Assembly (NCBI GenBank): GCA_003331365.1
Contig: QOQC01000002.1
Location: 1 to 51,326, forward strand
Length of the DNA stretch: 51,326 nt
Source of the DNA: Flavobacteriales bacterium
Lineage (GTDB): Bacteria > Bacteroidota > Bacteroidia > Flavobacteriales_D > Crocinitomicaceae
Direction of reading: 5' to 3'
The position numbers were made by a program, and so were the translations under genes. A model generated the notes under the pieces. It had not been told where the DNA came from, did no database searches, and worked only from the letters and a program-made list of their open reading frames with translations. The number at the start of each line of letters is the position of its first letter. Position 1 is the first letter of the stretch. Shown piece by piece: positions 19,160-29,193 of the stretch.

Positions 19160-20882
19160 AACTAAATTTAAATTATCTGCTCCCCTACCTCATCAGCAAT
19201 ATTTACATATTGAACTCTGCGTAAATACAAGTAATAGGCAAACTGAAATTTATCTTCCTACTTGGAGGCCTGGTCGATATGAATTGGGAAACTTCGCCAA
19301 AAACATTAGAGCTTTTAAAGTATTTGATCAAGAAAACAACCCCCTTTTGATTGAAAAAAAATCAAAACATTGCTGGTTAGTAGATTCTGCGAATACAAAA
19401 CAGTTGCGAATCCAGTATCAATATTATTCAGCAGAGCTAAATGCGGGATCAACATTTGTCGGCACAGATCAACTTTATATGAATCCAGTAAATTGTCTAG
19501 TGTATACAACTGAACAATTTAATAATCCAATACAGATTGACTTTGAAATTCCGAAAAATTGGCTTGTCGCTACTAGCATGGAATTGATAAAAAATAAATC
19601 ATTTGAGGTAAATTCATTTGATGAGCTTTTTGATTCGCCTGTAATCTGCTCACCAAATTTGGTTGAAAAAACATATGAATTAGATGGCCATAACTTTCAT
19701 ATATGGTTCAATGGCCTATTAAATATCCAATGGGACAAAATTATCCAAGACTTTGAACAGTTCACAAAAAAACAAATTTCAGATTTTGGAGAATTTCCCG
19801 TTAAAGATTTTCATTTTTTAATTCAAACACCAAATTATCCGCTCTACCATGGTGTAGAGCATTTAAAGAGTACCGTAATTGCCTTAGGACCAAAATATGA
19901 TGTTTTTGGGAGCCTTTATTCAGAATTACTAGGTGTTTCTTCTCATGAGCTATATCATGTATGGAATGTCAAATCAATTCGTCCAAGCGAAATGAAGCCT
20001 TATGATTTTCAAAGTGAAAATTATTCAAAGCTAGGTTATGTCTATGAAGGAGTTACCACATATATGGGAGATCTGTATCTCCTGAAAAGTGGTGTATTTA
20101 GTCTTGAAGAATACCTCAAAGAGTTAGAAAAACAGTTTCAAAAACATTTCGATAATCATGGAAGATTTAATTATTCTGTTGGTGATTCATCCTTCGATAC
20201 TTGGCTAGATGGATATGTAAAGGGCGCACCGGGAAGAAAGGTTTCCATTTATGTCGAAGGATGCTTGCTGGCATTTGTTACTGATTACATGATTCGCAAA
20301 GCATGTAAAAATAAGGTAGGTTTAGAAGGAGCCATGAAGCAGATGTATTATCATCCAGAAATTGTAAAAAATGGATATCAGGAATCTACCTATCGTGAAA
20401 TATTGGAAAATGTTTCTTCGATTTCATTTGATAAGTTATTTGAGAACTATTTGAATGGACTGCATTCATATGAAAGTATATTAATTGAAGCATTGGACTA
20501 TTTTGGATTGGAGCTAGTAAAAAACTCTTCTCCTTCTTATTCCGAATCTGTACTTGGTATAAAATCAATCTACCAAAATGGAAAAATCAACATTATTGAC
20601 ATCTTCCCTGGTAGTCCTGCGGACATGAGTGGATTATCAATCGGAGATGAAATAATTGGAATTAACGCTACTCAACTCAATAACAATTTGGACAAATGGT
20701 GCCGATACTATGACCAGAACGGTATAAAACTGCACATTTCTCGAAAGCAACAAATGATGATTTTTGAGATGCCTACTTTAAATCGAAGCTTTTATCAAAC
20801 GATTAAAATACAATCCTTAAAAGAGATAAGTAAAAATCAACTAAAAGCTCGTCAGGCCTGGGGTTGTTTAGGTGAACGATAA
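19152..20882 (+). CDS. M61 (glycyl aminopeptidase) family metallopeptidase with C-terminal PDZ domain
   Basis: 'SSHELYHVWNVKSIRPSEMKPYDF' zinc HExxH motif of M61, plus 'IKSIYQNGKINIIDIFPGSPADMSGLSIGDEIIGIN' PDZ. Confidence 0.9.
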   Translation: MPKTKFKLSAPLPHQQYLHIELCVNTSNRQTEIYLPTWRPGRYELGNFAKNIRAFKVFDQENNPLLIEKKSKHCWLVDSANTKQLRIQYQYYSAELNAGSTFVGTDQLYMNPVNCLVYTTEQFNNPIQIDFEIPKNWLVATSMELIKNKSFEVNSFDELFDSPVICSPNLVEKTYELDGHNFHIWFNGLLNIQWDKIIQDFEQFTKKQISDFGEFPVKDFHFLIQTPNYPLYHGVEHLKSTVIALGPKYDVFGSLYSELLGVSSHELYHVWNVKSIRPSEMKPYDFQSENYSKLGYVYEGVTTYMGDLYLLKSGVFSLEEYLKELEKQFQKHFDNHGRFNYSVGDSSFDTWLDGYVKGAPGRKVSIYVEGCLLAFVTDYMIRKACKNKVGLEGAMKQMYYHPEIVKNGYQESTYREILENVSSISFDKLFENYLNGLHSYESILIEALDYFGLELVKNSSPSYSESVLGIKSIYQNGKINIIDIFPGSPADMSGLSIGDEIIGINATQLNNNLDKWCRYYDQNGIKLHISRKQQMMIFEMPTLNRSFYQTIKIQSLKEISKNQLKARQAWGCLGER

Positions 20883-23161
20883 AAAGTATATATCAATAAA
20901 GGCAATAAGGTAAGATCTAAAATAAGAGCAATAAATAAAGTCATACTCAGTAGGAGCCCCATGTTAAAGGTTCCCATAAATGTCGAAAATAACAGCAGCA
21001 AAAAACCTGAGCACAAAACAAGAGTCGTAAGAATCATTGCTTTACCGGTGACAACAAAAGAATGTTTTAAGGCATCTCTTACGGATTTACCCTTCATGAG
21101 CTCGAATTTAAATTTTCCCAAGAGATGTATGGTATCATCAACAGCGATCCCAAAAGCAATGGTGAAAATAATGGAGGTACTAGTTTTAACCTCTATACCC
21201 AAATAGCCCATTACCGCTGCAATAAAAATAAGCGGGATGGTATTCGGGATAATGCTTATAATTACCATCCGAATAGACTTGAAAACAAAACCCATGATTA
21301 CTGAAACCACTCCAATCGAAAGAAGTAATCCATATATTAGACTATTTGATAAGTATCTAATATTCTTATCCAATAAAAAAGCAGAACCAGTTACCCGAAC
21401 CTCAATAAACTTAAAATTCCTTTTGTTTACGTATTCTAAAAATCTATTGGTCCGACCTGTAACGTAATTATTTCCTTTATCAGGGATAGTTCCTTGAATC
21501 CTAGTGACAGTTTCAGTTGAATCAAGAAAAAGATTTAAAAGTTTACCTTGTTCTGACATTTTCAAAAAACGTCTATATCTCTTGATATCACGCTTCTTTT
21601 TGGGGAGCTTAAAATATTTCTTATTCCCTAAATGTGAGGAACGATTCAATACCTTGATTGACTGAATTAAAGAGGTCTTTAGCTCCATTCCAAAGGAATC
21701 TTCCAAATAGGTTTCAACTTCCTCAATCTCTTTTAATACATTTTGATCCCAGACATTCAAAGAGGTATCTGTTACCGTAACGGCTAGCTCAAAAGGACGA
21801 TATCCCCCATAGTGTTTTTCAAAATATCCGAAATCCTTTTTCACAGGATCGGAATCCTTTATATCATCCATAATCAAATTATCCGACTCCAGATGAGACA
21901 TGCCGTATACAGCTAGCACAATAAAAATAAAAGAAGCACCCCAAACCTTTTTTTTGTTCCCCATTACCCACTCAAAAAAATCTGGTAATAATTTAAACCA
22001 TATGGACTGTTTTTCTTTCGTTATTATTTTTGGAGAAGGAAAGTAATAAAACAGGATAGGCAACATCAGTATTGAAAGGAAAAAAGCCAGAAGAACGCCA
22101 ATACCTATTATCAAACCAAACATTTTTACTGGCTGTACATTAATAAAATAAAGTGAGAAAAATCCTACTGAAGTTGTTACTGAGGTTAAAAAAGTTGAAA
22201 AACCAACTTCTTTTATGGTCGTTTTAATCGCCTCAAACTTTGTCAATTCATCTCGAAGGGCGTCCATATACCTTGAAACCAAATGAATCACATCTGACAT
22301 CGCCACTACGAACATAATTGACGGTAAGGTGGTCAAAAGAATATTCATTGGACTGTTAAACAAGCCCATGCCACCCAATATCCATAACAAGGATGATAGA
22401 ATAACAATCTGCGGCAAAATAATTCCCCAACCAGATCTAAATGCAATGAACAAGAAAAGAATCACAAGAATGGCACTTAAACCCATAAAAAGTAGTAATT
22501 CCTTATTCATCTTCTGAATGTAATACTGTTGACCAACAGCAGTACCCGCCAAATGAGTTTCATCAAATGAAAATTCATCCAATTTTGAACGAAGCACATT
22601 TACAAGTTTCTCACTTTTTTCACGAGAAAGATCATTCTCGTGTTTAATAAAAATACAAACTGATTTTGCATCCCTAGCAATCAGGGTATTTACAAGTTCT
22701 TTACTATTATAAATCCTTGTTGAATCCTCAATTAATAGTTCTTTTATTGAAGCTGATGAGTCTGTCCACTGACTAAAATTAACATAGGGTTTTTTAGAGC
22801 TACCTCCACCCTGATATAAATAAACTTCATCTTGATTTGTAATTGAACGAACGGCATCAACATATGGAAGATCACTTTCTAATGACTTGGTCAGCGAATC
22901 AAGTTCAAATAGAAAGTCAGTCTCAAAAACACCATTCTTATTTTCAATTGCGAGCAGTATAAAATTATTATCAAACTCAAATTGCGCTCGATGTTTGTAA
23001 AAGAAATCTGCATCTTCATCTTCTGCAGGAAAAAATTTCTCAAAATCATAATCAAATTGTAAGTTCCTAACCTCAAAGCCCAATAATACGGTGACACTTA
23101 TGAGAACAACGGCGAGTACCTTTGTCCATATTGAAAAACTTTTTTCTTTGAGAAATTTCAT
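20852..23161 (-). CDS. RND/MMPL family transporter
   Basis: Two repeated multi-TM halves with large periplasmic loops; 'FGIAVDDTIHLLGKFKFE' and 'VAMSDVIHLVSRYMDALRDE' typical of RND superfamily TM4. Confidence 0.9.
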   Translation of the reverse strand: MKFLKEKSFSIWTKVLAVVLISVTVLLGFEVRNLQFDYDFEKFFPAEDEDADFFYKHRAQFEFDNNFILLAIENKNGVFETDFLFELDSLTKSLESDLPYVDAVRSITNQDEVYLYQGGGSSKKPYVNFSQWTDSSASIKELLIEDSTRIYNSKELVNTLIARDAKSVCIFIKHENDLSREKSEKLVNVLRSKLDEFSFDETHLAGTAVGQQYYIQKMNKELLLFMGLSAILVILFLFIAFRSGWGIILPQIVILSSLLWILGGMGLFNSPMNILLTTLPSIMFVVAMSDVIHLVSRYMDALRDELTKFEAIKTTIKEVGFSTFLTSVTTSVGFFSLYFINVQPVKMFGLIIGIGVLLAFFLSILMLPILFYYFPSPKIITKEKQSIWFKLLPDFFEWVMGNKKKVWGASFIFIVLAVYGMSHLESDNLIMDDIKDSDPVKKDFGYFEKHYGGYRPFELAVTVTDTSLNVWDQNVLKEIEEVETYLEDSFGMELKTSLIQSIKVLNRSSHLGNKKYFKLPKKKRDIKRYRRFLKMSEQGKLLNLFLDSTETVTRIQGTIPDKGNNYVTGRTNRFLEYVNKRNFKFIEVRVTGSAFLLDKNIRYLSNSLIYGLLLSIGVVSVIMGFVFKSIRMVIISIIPNTIPLIFIAAVMGYLGIEVKTSTSIIFTIAFGIAVDDTIHLLGKFKFELMKGKSVRDALKHSFVVTGKAMILTTLVLCSGFLLLLFSTFMGTFNMGLLLSMTLFIALILDLTLLPLLIYTFYRSPKQPQA

Positions 23162-23261
23162 AATGACGTGGCAAAAGTATTGTTTTCAAAGAATAAAGAG
23201 AATAAATCTCAATAATATATTCACTATTTAGCAATTCGAGATTACAGTAAACAATTTTACG

Positions 23262-24671
23262 TTAATCGGGGACAGATGAATAAAAATTACTAGGAAAATT
23301 AACCAAAAATAAGCACTTTTTCGCCCTGGTAACAGCAGTATAAAGCCACCTTAAATATGACTTAGCTTGCATTGATTTCGGAATAAAAGAACCATCTATA
23401 TAAACATGCGACCATTGCCCTCCTTGGGCCTTATGAACGGTTGAAGCATATCCGTATTTTACATGTACTGCATTGAAGTAGGCATTATTCATCACCTCTC
23501 TATATCGCATCTGTTTATTATTTATATGGAAATAGTCCTTCTCGATTTCATAAAATAAAGCTTTCATTTTTTCTCTTCCCAATGATGCCGTATCTATATT
23601 TAAGGTTTCTACAAGAACAATTATTTCTTTACTTTCAATATCTGGATAAGTTGGAAATGAAACTTCCATTCGTATAAAGTCCCTATTATATATGCTTTCA
23701 TGCTTTATGATTCGTTCAACATATAAAAGTTCACCGTTGGCGAGAAAACCCATTGGAGATGTTGGGTTGATCCAAAAATAATTGTTTTTAATAATCAATA
23801 AAGTTTCTCCCTGATCAATGATTCCATCTCTAAAAAAAAGTGTCGTTCTAATTCCCGAATTCCATTGATTGGCTTGCTTATTTGAGAGGGTCAATACAAT
23901 TGTGTTTTCGATTCCAACTTTTTCATATGAATTCTCTAACTCCTCATGAACTTCATAGCCTTTAAGCCTTATTGTATTTTTATCTAAATAACTAAAAACA
24001 GGTGGCGTCAAATCATTTAAACTTCTTAGCAGTGTAGCATTTTTCAAAATAGAAGAAAACTCATCGGTCCGATGTGTCTCGTCTAACTTGCATTCCATAA
24101 TCTCCATTGTCGGAAATAATTCCTGTAACGATTTACCTTGTAATGCTGGGGAAAATTCCTGCCCAACAGGCGGAAGCTGGCCCGAATCTCCAATAAATAC
24201 CAATTTGCAATCCTCTGCACTAAAAACAAAATTTAGCAGGTCTGTAAAAACATCTTCTTGAGAATCAGAATATGAAGATAACATTGAAGCCTCATCAACA
24301 AAAAAAATGGTATTCTTGAAAGTATTTTTGACTGGAGTTAATCTCTTTATCTCTTCCAACTGATTTCCTCCAAAATAGATCTCTTTGTGGATGGTATGAG
24401 CCTTTTGTTTACAATAGTTTGCAAGTACTTTAGCAGCTCTCCCCGTTGGCGCCAATAAACGCGTATTATAACCCTTATTTTTGACTCCCTTATTGAGTAG
24501 CGATGTTAAACTTGATTTTCCTGTACCCGCATAACCTGATAGAATGAATATTTTTTTTGCTAAAGAGGGACCCAAAAACAACTCAAAAGACTTAATAGAT
24601 CGAACTTGATCTGCAGATAGGTCAAAATTAGAAATAGAGTCTACATAACTGAAAAAAGAGGAATCATTCAA
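23262..24671 (-). CDS. RecD-like ATP-dependent DNA helicase / AAA ATPase
   Basis: Walker A 'LSGYAGTGKSSLTSLL', 'FFVDEASMLS', 'VFIGDSGQLPPVGQEFSP', C-term 'ASTVHKAQGGQWSHVYID...LYTAVTRAKKCLFLV'. Confidence 0.9.
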   Translation of the reverse strand: MNDSSFFSYVDSISNFDLSADQVRSIKSFELFLGPSLAKKIFILSGYAGTGKSSLTSLLNKGVKNKGYNTRLLAPTGRAAKVLANYCKQKAHTIHKEIYFGGNQLEEIKRLTPVKNTFKNTIFFVDEASMLSSYSDSQEDVFTDLLNFVFSAEDCKLVFIGDSGQLPPVGQEFSPALQGKSLQELFPTMEIMECKLDETHRTDEFSSILKNATLLRSLNDLTPPVFSYLDKNTIRLKGYEVHEELENSYEKVGIENTIVLTLSNKQANQWNSGIRTTLFFRDGIIDQGETLLIIKNNYFWINPTSPMGFLANGELLYVERIIKHESIYNRDFIRMEVSFPTYPDIESKEIIVLVETLNIDTASLGREKMKALFYEIEKDYFHINNKQMRYREVMNNAYFNAVHVKYGYASTVHKAQGGQWSHVYIDGSFIPKSMQAKSYLRWLYTAVTRAKKCLFLVNFPSNFYSSVPD

Positions 24672-24762
24672 TGTTAAATCTGGGTTTTAAAAAATACTTT
24701 TGCTTTAAGCTCTATAAAATTAAATATTGTAGATTTGTATTTGTCAAAAAACAAGATTTATT

Positions 24763-25701
24763 ATGCAAAACTTCTCAGTGCTACTTAAAAAGTATTCTGT
24801 TCCTTTTTTATTCAGTGTATTAGGTATTGTGCTTATTGTTGTAAGCCTAGTTACAGAACAACCTTTTGAATTCATTTTAGCTTCGATTATTATTTTAATC
24901 TGCTCTATATTTTTATTCTTGACTGTTTCAGGATCTGTTTCAAATAAGATTACCAATATGATTGGAGGAGTATCTTTGGTGCTAGCTGCTTATGCATTTT
25001 ATACCGCCTTAAGCTCCGTAGGTTCATCTATTCAGCACAACAATGACTATGCCTTGATGAAAGGATTGGCTATCAGAAACTTGAAAGATGTTCAAACAGC
25101 TCAAAAAGAATACGAAAAAAAATATGATGTTTTTGCTGCTGATTGGAACACCATCATAAACTTTATTGAGAATGATAGTATTGCTGATATTGTTCGGAAA
25201 GGTTCTGTTCCAAATCGTAAAATCACAGAAAAAGAACGAGATTATTTGATTCCATTCGGTTTATATAAAAAGGGCCAGGCTATTGATAATAAAATGACGG
25301 ATTTAGAGGCTTATTATCTATCGAAGTCGGATATTTGTCCACCCGAGCTAATGACCTTCAAAAGAGATACTGTAATGGTATCTTTTATAGAAACTACTTT
25401 CACAAAAAATAGAGGTTACCTGACAGAGCGAGAGCAAAATAACTATGGTGAGTTTGATGCCAAAAAATTGCGTTATATCCCATTCACAAATGATAAGGTA
25501 GAATGGAATATTGATACTGTCATGAAGCCTTCAGGCACTGATACAGTTTGCTTTTTTCGTCTTGAAGGAATTCTACCAATCCCAGTAAATGAGGGAGCCA
25601 AAGCAGATGAAATCATGGCTTTAGGTAGTATGTTGGAATTCAACCTTTCAGGAAGTTGGGAGGACGAAGAAACTGAACAAGAGATTCAAATAAAGAAATA
25701 A
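24763..25701 (+). CDS. Conserved hypothetical membrane protein
   Basis: Three predicted TM helices at the N-terminus, then a soluble domain of unknown family. A TAGATTTG -7-like element lies at 24730-24737. Confidence 0.6.
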   Translation: MQNFSVLLKKYSVPFLFSVLGIVLIVVSLVTEQPFEFILASIIILICSIFLFLTVSGSVSNKITNMIGGVSLVLAAYAFYTALSSVGSSIQHNNDYALMKGLAIRNLKDVQTAQKEYEKKYDVFAADWNTIINFIENDSIADIVRKGSVPNRKITEKERDYLIPFGLYKKGQAIDNKMTDLEAYYLSKSDICPPELMTFKRDTVMVSFIETTFTKNRGYLTEREQNNYGEFDAKKLRYIPFTNDKVEWNIDTVMKPSGTDTVCFFRLEGILPIPVNEGAKADEIMALGSMLEFNLSGSWEDEETEQEIQIKK

Positions 25702-25764
25702 GGAGTCTTTGGTATCTCAAAAAGATATTCATTCCACATATTTCCTTTTTTATAATTTTAATAC

Positions 25765-26490
25765 ATGGCTCAATCGATAATCTTTTACGACGAAAAAAAA
25801 ATCTTTTTTTTCGATGGAAAATCGAACAAAGAGCTTATCGAACCATTACAAATTGACTCATTTAACAAGTTTGTATCTAGCCGACTTTTAAATTTAATTC
25901 AATCGAATATTATTGATAAGGGATTGGAAATTAAGGCTGTAATATCAGACTCTAGAGATGTATTTTTAATCCCAGATGAACTCTATAATTCCTCTAAAAG
26001 AGAAGAATTTTATAAACTTAATTATTCCAACATCCCCGCAGGAAAAACAATTAAAGAACAAAGTATTAGCATGTTAAATGCAACACTCATTTATTCATGT
26101 AAAAAATGGTTTCATGATTTTTTTGAACATCACTTTAAGGAAACTCCTATTCTTAACAGATCAGCCTTACATCTAAAAAAAACACTTTCGAATAGGGAAA
26201 GTATGAGAGACATTCATATCATTATTAAGAATGATACTTTTGATATCATTAAACTTAAAAATAAAAATCTTCATTCCTTTAACAGTATTGAGTATACATC
26301 AATAAATGATATCATATACTTCTTAATTGGTCATATTGAAAAACTTAATATTGAAAATCCTTCAATAAATGTATTTGGGAAAATGACTCAAATGGAAGAA
26401 ATAAAGAAGATTACGAGTAAAATGGATTCATTGAAAAATAATGAATACAATTTTAATTCGAATTTAAACTACTTAGAACTCATCTCGTGA
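25765..26490 (+). CDS. DUF3822 family protein
   Basis: Size, sequence style and position directly upstream of rsmD-coaD match the Bacteroidota DUF3822 context. Confidence 0.7.
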   Translation: MAQSIIFYDEKKIFFFDGKSNKELIEPLQIDSFNKFVSSRLLNLIQSNIIDKGLEIKAVISDSRDVFLIPDELYNSSKREEFYKLNYSNIPAGKTIKEQSISMLNATLIYSCKKWFHDFFEHHFKETPILNRSALHLKKTLSNRESMRDIHIIIKNDTFDIIKLKNKNLHSFNSIEYTSINDIIYFLIGHIEKLNIENPSINVFGKMTQMEEIKKITSKMDSLKNNEYNFNSNLNYLELIS

Positions 26491-27029
26491 GAATCATAAG
26501 TGGATTCCTAAAAGGTCGAAGAATCAAAGAATTGAAAGGTTTTCATTCAAGACCGACAACTGATTTTGCAAAAGAAGGCCTATTTAATATTCTTGAACAT
26601 TCCACTGTAATAGATGGCGCTCTAATTCTTGACCTTTTTACTGGGACCGGCAATATCTCTTATGAATTTATTTCAAGAGGAGCTAAAACGGTCTTCTCTG
26701 TAGACTCAAATTACGCCTCAGTGAAATTCGTAAAAAAAACCAGTAAATTTTTAAATATCTCCAATACCTGTCATCAAATCGTTAAATCTGATGCTATCAA
26801 GTATTTGAATACTTGTGAGTTGGACTTCAATATCATTTTTGCAGATGCACCATTTGAATACAGTGATTATGAGGGTTTAATTGATACTGTAAAAACGAAA
26901 TCAAAACTGAAAGCAAATGGTGTTTTAATCGTAGAACATTTCAAAAAAGTAGACCTAAGTAATTTAAATGGATATCAAAAATCACATATGTTTGGGAATG
27001 TCTGTTTTAGTTTTTTTAACTTTGAGTAG
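26487..27029 (+). CDS. rsmD: 16S rRNA (guanine966-N2)-methyltransferase RsmD
   Basis: 'MRIISGFLKGRRI...RPTTDFAKEGLFNIL', 'ILDLFTGTGNISYEFISRGA', 'IIFADAPF' (DPPF-like). GTG start overlapping the upstream stop. Confidence 0.9.
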   Translation: MRIISGFLKGRRIKELKGFHSRPTTDFAKEGLFNILEHSTVIDGALILDLFTGTGNISYEFISRGAKTVFSVDSNYASVKFVKKTSKFLNISNTCHQIVKSDAIKYLNTCELDFNIIFADAPFEYSDYEGLIDTVKTKSKLKANGVLIVEHFKKVDLSNLNGYQKSHMFGNVCFSFFNFE

Positions 27030-27030
27030 C

Positions 27031-27489
27031 ATGCGAAGAATAGCTTTATTTCCTGGATCATTTGACCCTTTTACAAAAGGACATGAATTTATTGTCTCAC
27101 AAAGTCTAGAAATATTTGATGATCTTATTATCGGTATTGGCGTTAATACAGAGAAAAAATATCTTTTTGATATAGAGAAAAGAATTAGCCATATTGAGCA
27201 ACTGTACGCAGGAAATAAGAGAGTTTCGATTCAAGCATATGAAGGCCTTACGATTGATCTATGTGAAAAGCTCTCTGCTTCTCATATTATCCGAGGCCTT
27301 AGGAATACCATCGATTTCGAGTATGAGAAATCGATTGCACAAATGAATCGATCCATGTCGGATATAGATACCGTATTTATATTAACCAATGAGCAATTGA
27401 GTCATATTAATTCGTCAATTGTTAGAGAAATCTATAAAAACAATGGTGATATTTCTTTATACGTAACTCACCCCCAAATACTCGTTTAG
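27031..27489 (+). CDS. coaD: Pantetheine-phosphate adenylyltransferase CoaD
   Basis: 'MRRIALFPGSFDPFTKGHEFIV', 'IIRGLRNTIDFEYEKSIAQMN', 'HINSSIVREI'. ATG at 27031 gives the canonical N-terminus. Confidence 0.95.
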   Translation: MRRIALFPGSFDPFTKGHEFIVSQSLEIFDDLIIGIGVNTEKKYLFDIEKRISHIEQLYAGNKRVSIQAYEGLTIDLCEKLSASHIIRGLRNTIDFEYEKSIAQMNRSMSDIDTVFILTNEQLSHINSSIVREIYKNNGDISLYVTHPQILV

Positions 27490-27490
27490 A

Positions 27491-28912
27491 ATGTGGCATC
27501 ATTTATGCAAAACAATGCGTATGAGAATCCTGCTTCTTCTTTTTCTTTCTTACCCTATTTCAGGAATGTCAAATACAAAAATATTTGGCTCTGCCCCCAA
27601 TGCCATCAATCAATATGTATATGTTAGTGGAATCGAAGATTATTTAACGAACACCGAATCAATAATTTATACCACTTCTGTGAATGAAAAAGGTCAGTTC
27701 TTGATTGAGCTAAATAATTCTGGCATAGAAGAAGTTGTCATTAGAATTAAGAACTCCTATGCGCATTTATATGTTCAAAACGATACCAAATATTATATAG
27801 AGTTCCCCGAAGAGTCTATAGATGCAATCAACTATTTTTCTGGAAGTGAAACAGAAATTTTGTTTTTTAATTTAGACAGTACTGACATCAATTATAAAAT
27901 TCTCGGGTTTGAAGCCTGGATGGATGATGTCATGGCAGACCTATACATTTTGAAAGATGTCGAGTCAACAAAATTTATTGATGGTGTATTAAAGTTTAAG
28001 GCAGAAGTACAAAAAGAATATGCAAATGATACTTCCATGTTCTTTAAAGATTATGTACGATATTCTCTTGGAAAAACGATAGACAACATCTACTATTTTG
28101 GAGCACCATCTAAAGAGACTAAATACGATTTTTTCATAAAAAACAGCCCTGTTCTTTATAAGAATTCCGCTTATATGGGTTACATAAATGACTTTTATGA
28201 TCAATACCTTTTTCAATTAAATAAAGATATTAGAGACCCATTAATTCAATCCATATACAATAGCAGCGCTCCAAATATGCTACAAGCGATTTCATTTGAT
28301 AGTCTTGTTCCTAATATTGAATTGACGGAGTTGGTTGCGCTCAAAATCATTCAACAGGAATACAATTCCAATAGGCTACCAAAAAATAATCTGATCTCGA
28401 TTACAAATCAGATTAGAATGAACACGACAAATACACAAAGTGAAATCATAGCTGAAAATCTGATAGAACAATTTTACACCCTCATTGAAGGAGACCCATT
28501 CCCCATAATGAAGCTGACAGAAGAAATAGAACTCAAACCGGCTAAAAACAGGTACCTATACATTCATTTTTTTGATCCAGAAAATCCAAACAGTTTATCT
28601 GAAATACTGGCATTAAGAAGGTTGTATGAAAAGTACAATAGCCATATTGACTTTGTTACCATTTATCTAAACCAGAGAACCGAAACAAGTGTCTTCGCTC
28701 AAAGAGTAATTTCAGGGATAAAATGGGAGTATTATGCACTTGACTATGGTCATGTTATTTGGAAATCGTTGAATATAGGGTCTTTTCCTTATTATATTCT
28801 TGTAAAAGACAACTTAGAAATAAAAGGATTACCAGCCCTAGGACCAACACCAAATGGTGTCTATGAAACAATCGAAAGAACATTTCATGATATAAAACAA
28901 GGAAAAGGTTAA
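27491..28912 (+). CDS. Secreted protein with TlpA/thioredoxin-like C-terminal region
   Basis: Signal-like N-term 'MRILLLLFLSYPISGMS' (start may be 27515). C-terminal 'RYLYIHFFDPENPNSLSEILALRRLYEKYNSHIDFVTIYLNQ' resembles a thioredoxin-like fold but lacks CxxC. Confidence 0.55.
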   Translation: MWHHLCKTMRMRILLLLFLSYPISGMSNTKIFGSAPNAINQYVYVSGIEDYLTNTESIIYTTSVNEKGQFLIELNNSGIEEVVIRIKNSYAHLYVQNDTKYYIEFPEESIDAINYFSGSETEILFFNLDSTDINYKILGFEAWMDDVMADLYILKDVESTKFIDGVLKFKAEVQKEYANDTSMFFKDYVRYSLGKTIDNIYYFGAPSKETKYDFFIKNSPVLYKNSAYMGYINDFYDQYLFQLNKDIRDPLIQSIYNSSAPNMLQAISFDSLVPNIELTELVALKIIQQEYNSNRLPKNNLISITNQIRMNTTNTQSEIIAENLIEQFYTLIEGDPFPIMKLTEEIELKPAKNRYLYIHFFDPENPNSLSEILALRRLYEKYNSHIDFVTIYLNQRTETSVFAQRVISGIKWEYYALDYGHVIWKSLNIGSFPYYILVKDNLEIKGLPALGPTPNGVYETIERTFHDIKQGKG

Positions 28913-29188
28913 TTACTCTATCTCTGCAGACAAACCATTTTGCGTCAATGCATTCTGCATTTTTCTCAAAATGGTAAGCTTTCCACTTTTGATATTACAT
29001 TTTCCCCTATTATGAACCAACCAAGCACATTGTTCAGCTTGAACAACATCATGCTGACAGATACGAATCAAGCAATTAATAACATGATCAAATGTATTAA
29101 CATCATCATTGTACAATACCAATGAATAAGAATTGGATATTTGCTTTTTAGATTTTTGTTCTTGCTCTGTTTTGGTTGTATATTCCAT
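28913..29188 (-). CDS. clpS: ATP-dependent Clp protease adaptor ClpS
   Basis: 'YSLVLYNDDVNTFDHVINCLIRICQHDVVQAEQCAWLVHNRGKCNI' with conserved NDD..T and VH..G motifs. Confidence 0.93.
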   Translation of the reverse strand: MEYTTKTEQEQKSKKQISNSYSLVLYNDDVNTFDHVINCLIRICQHDVVQAEQCAWLVHNRGKCNIKSGKLTILRKMQNALTQNGLSAEIE

Positions 29189-29193
29189 ATGGA

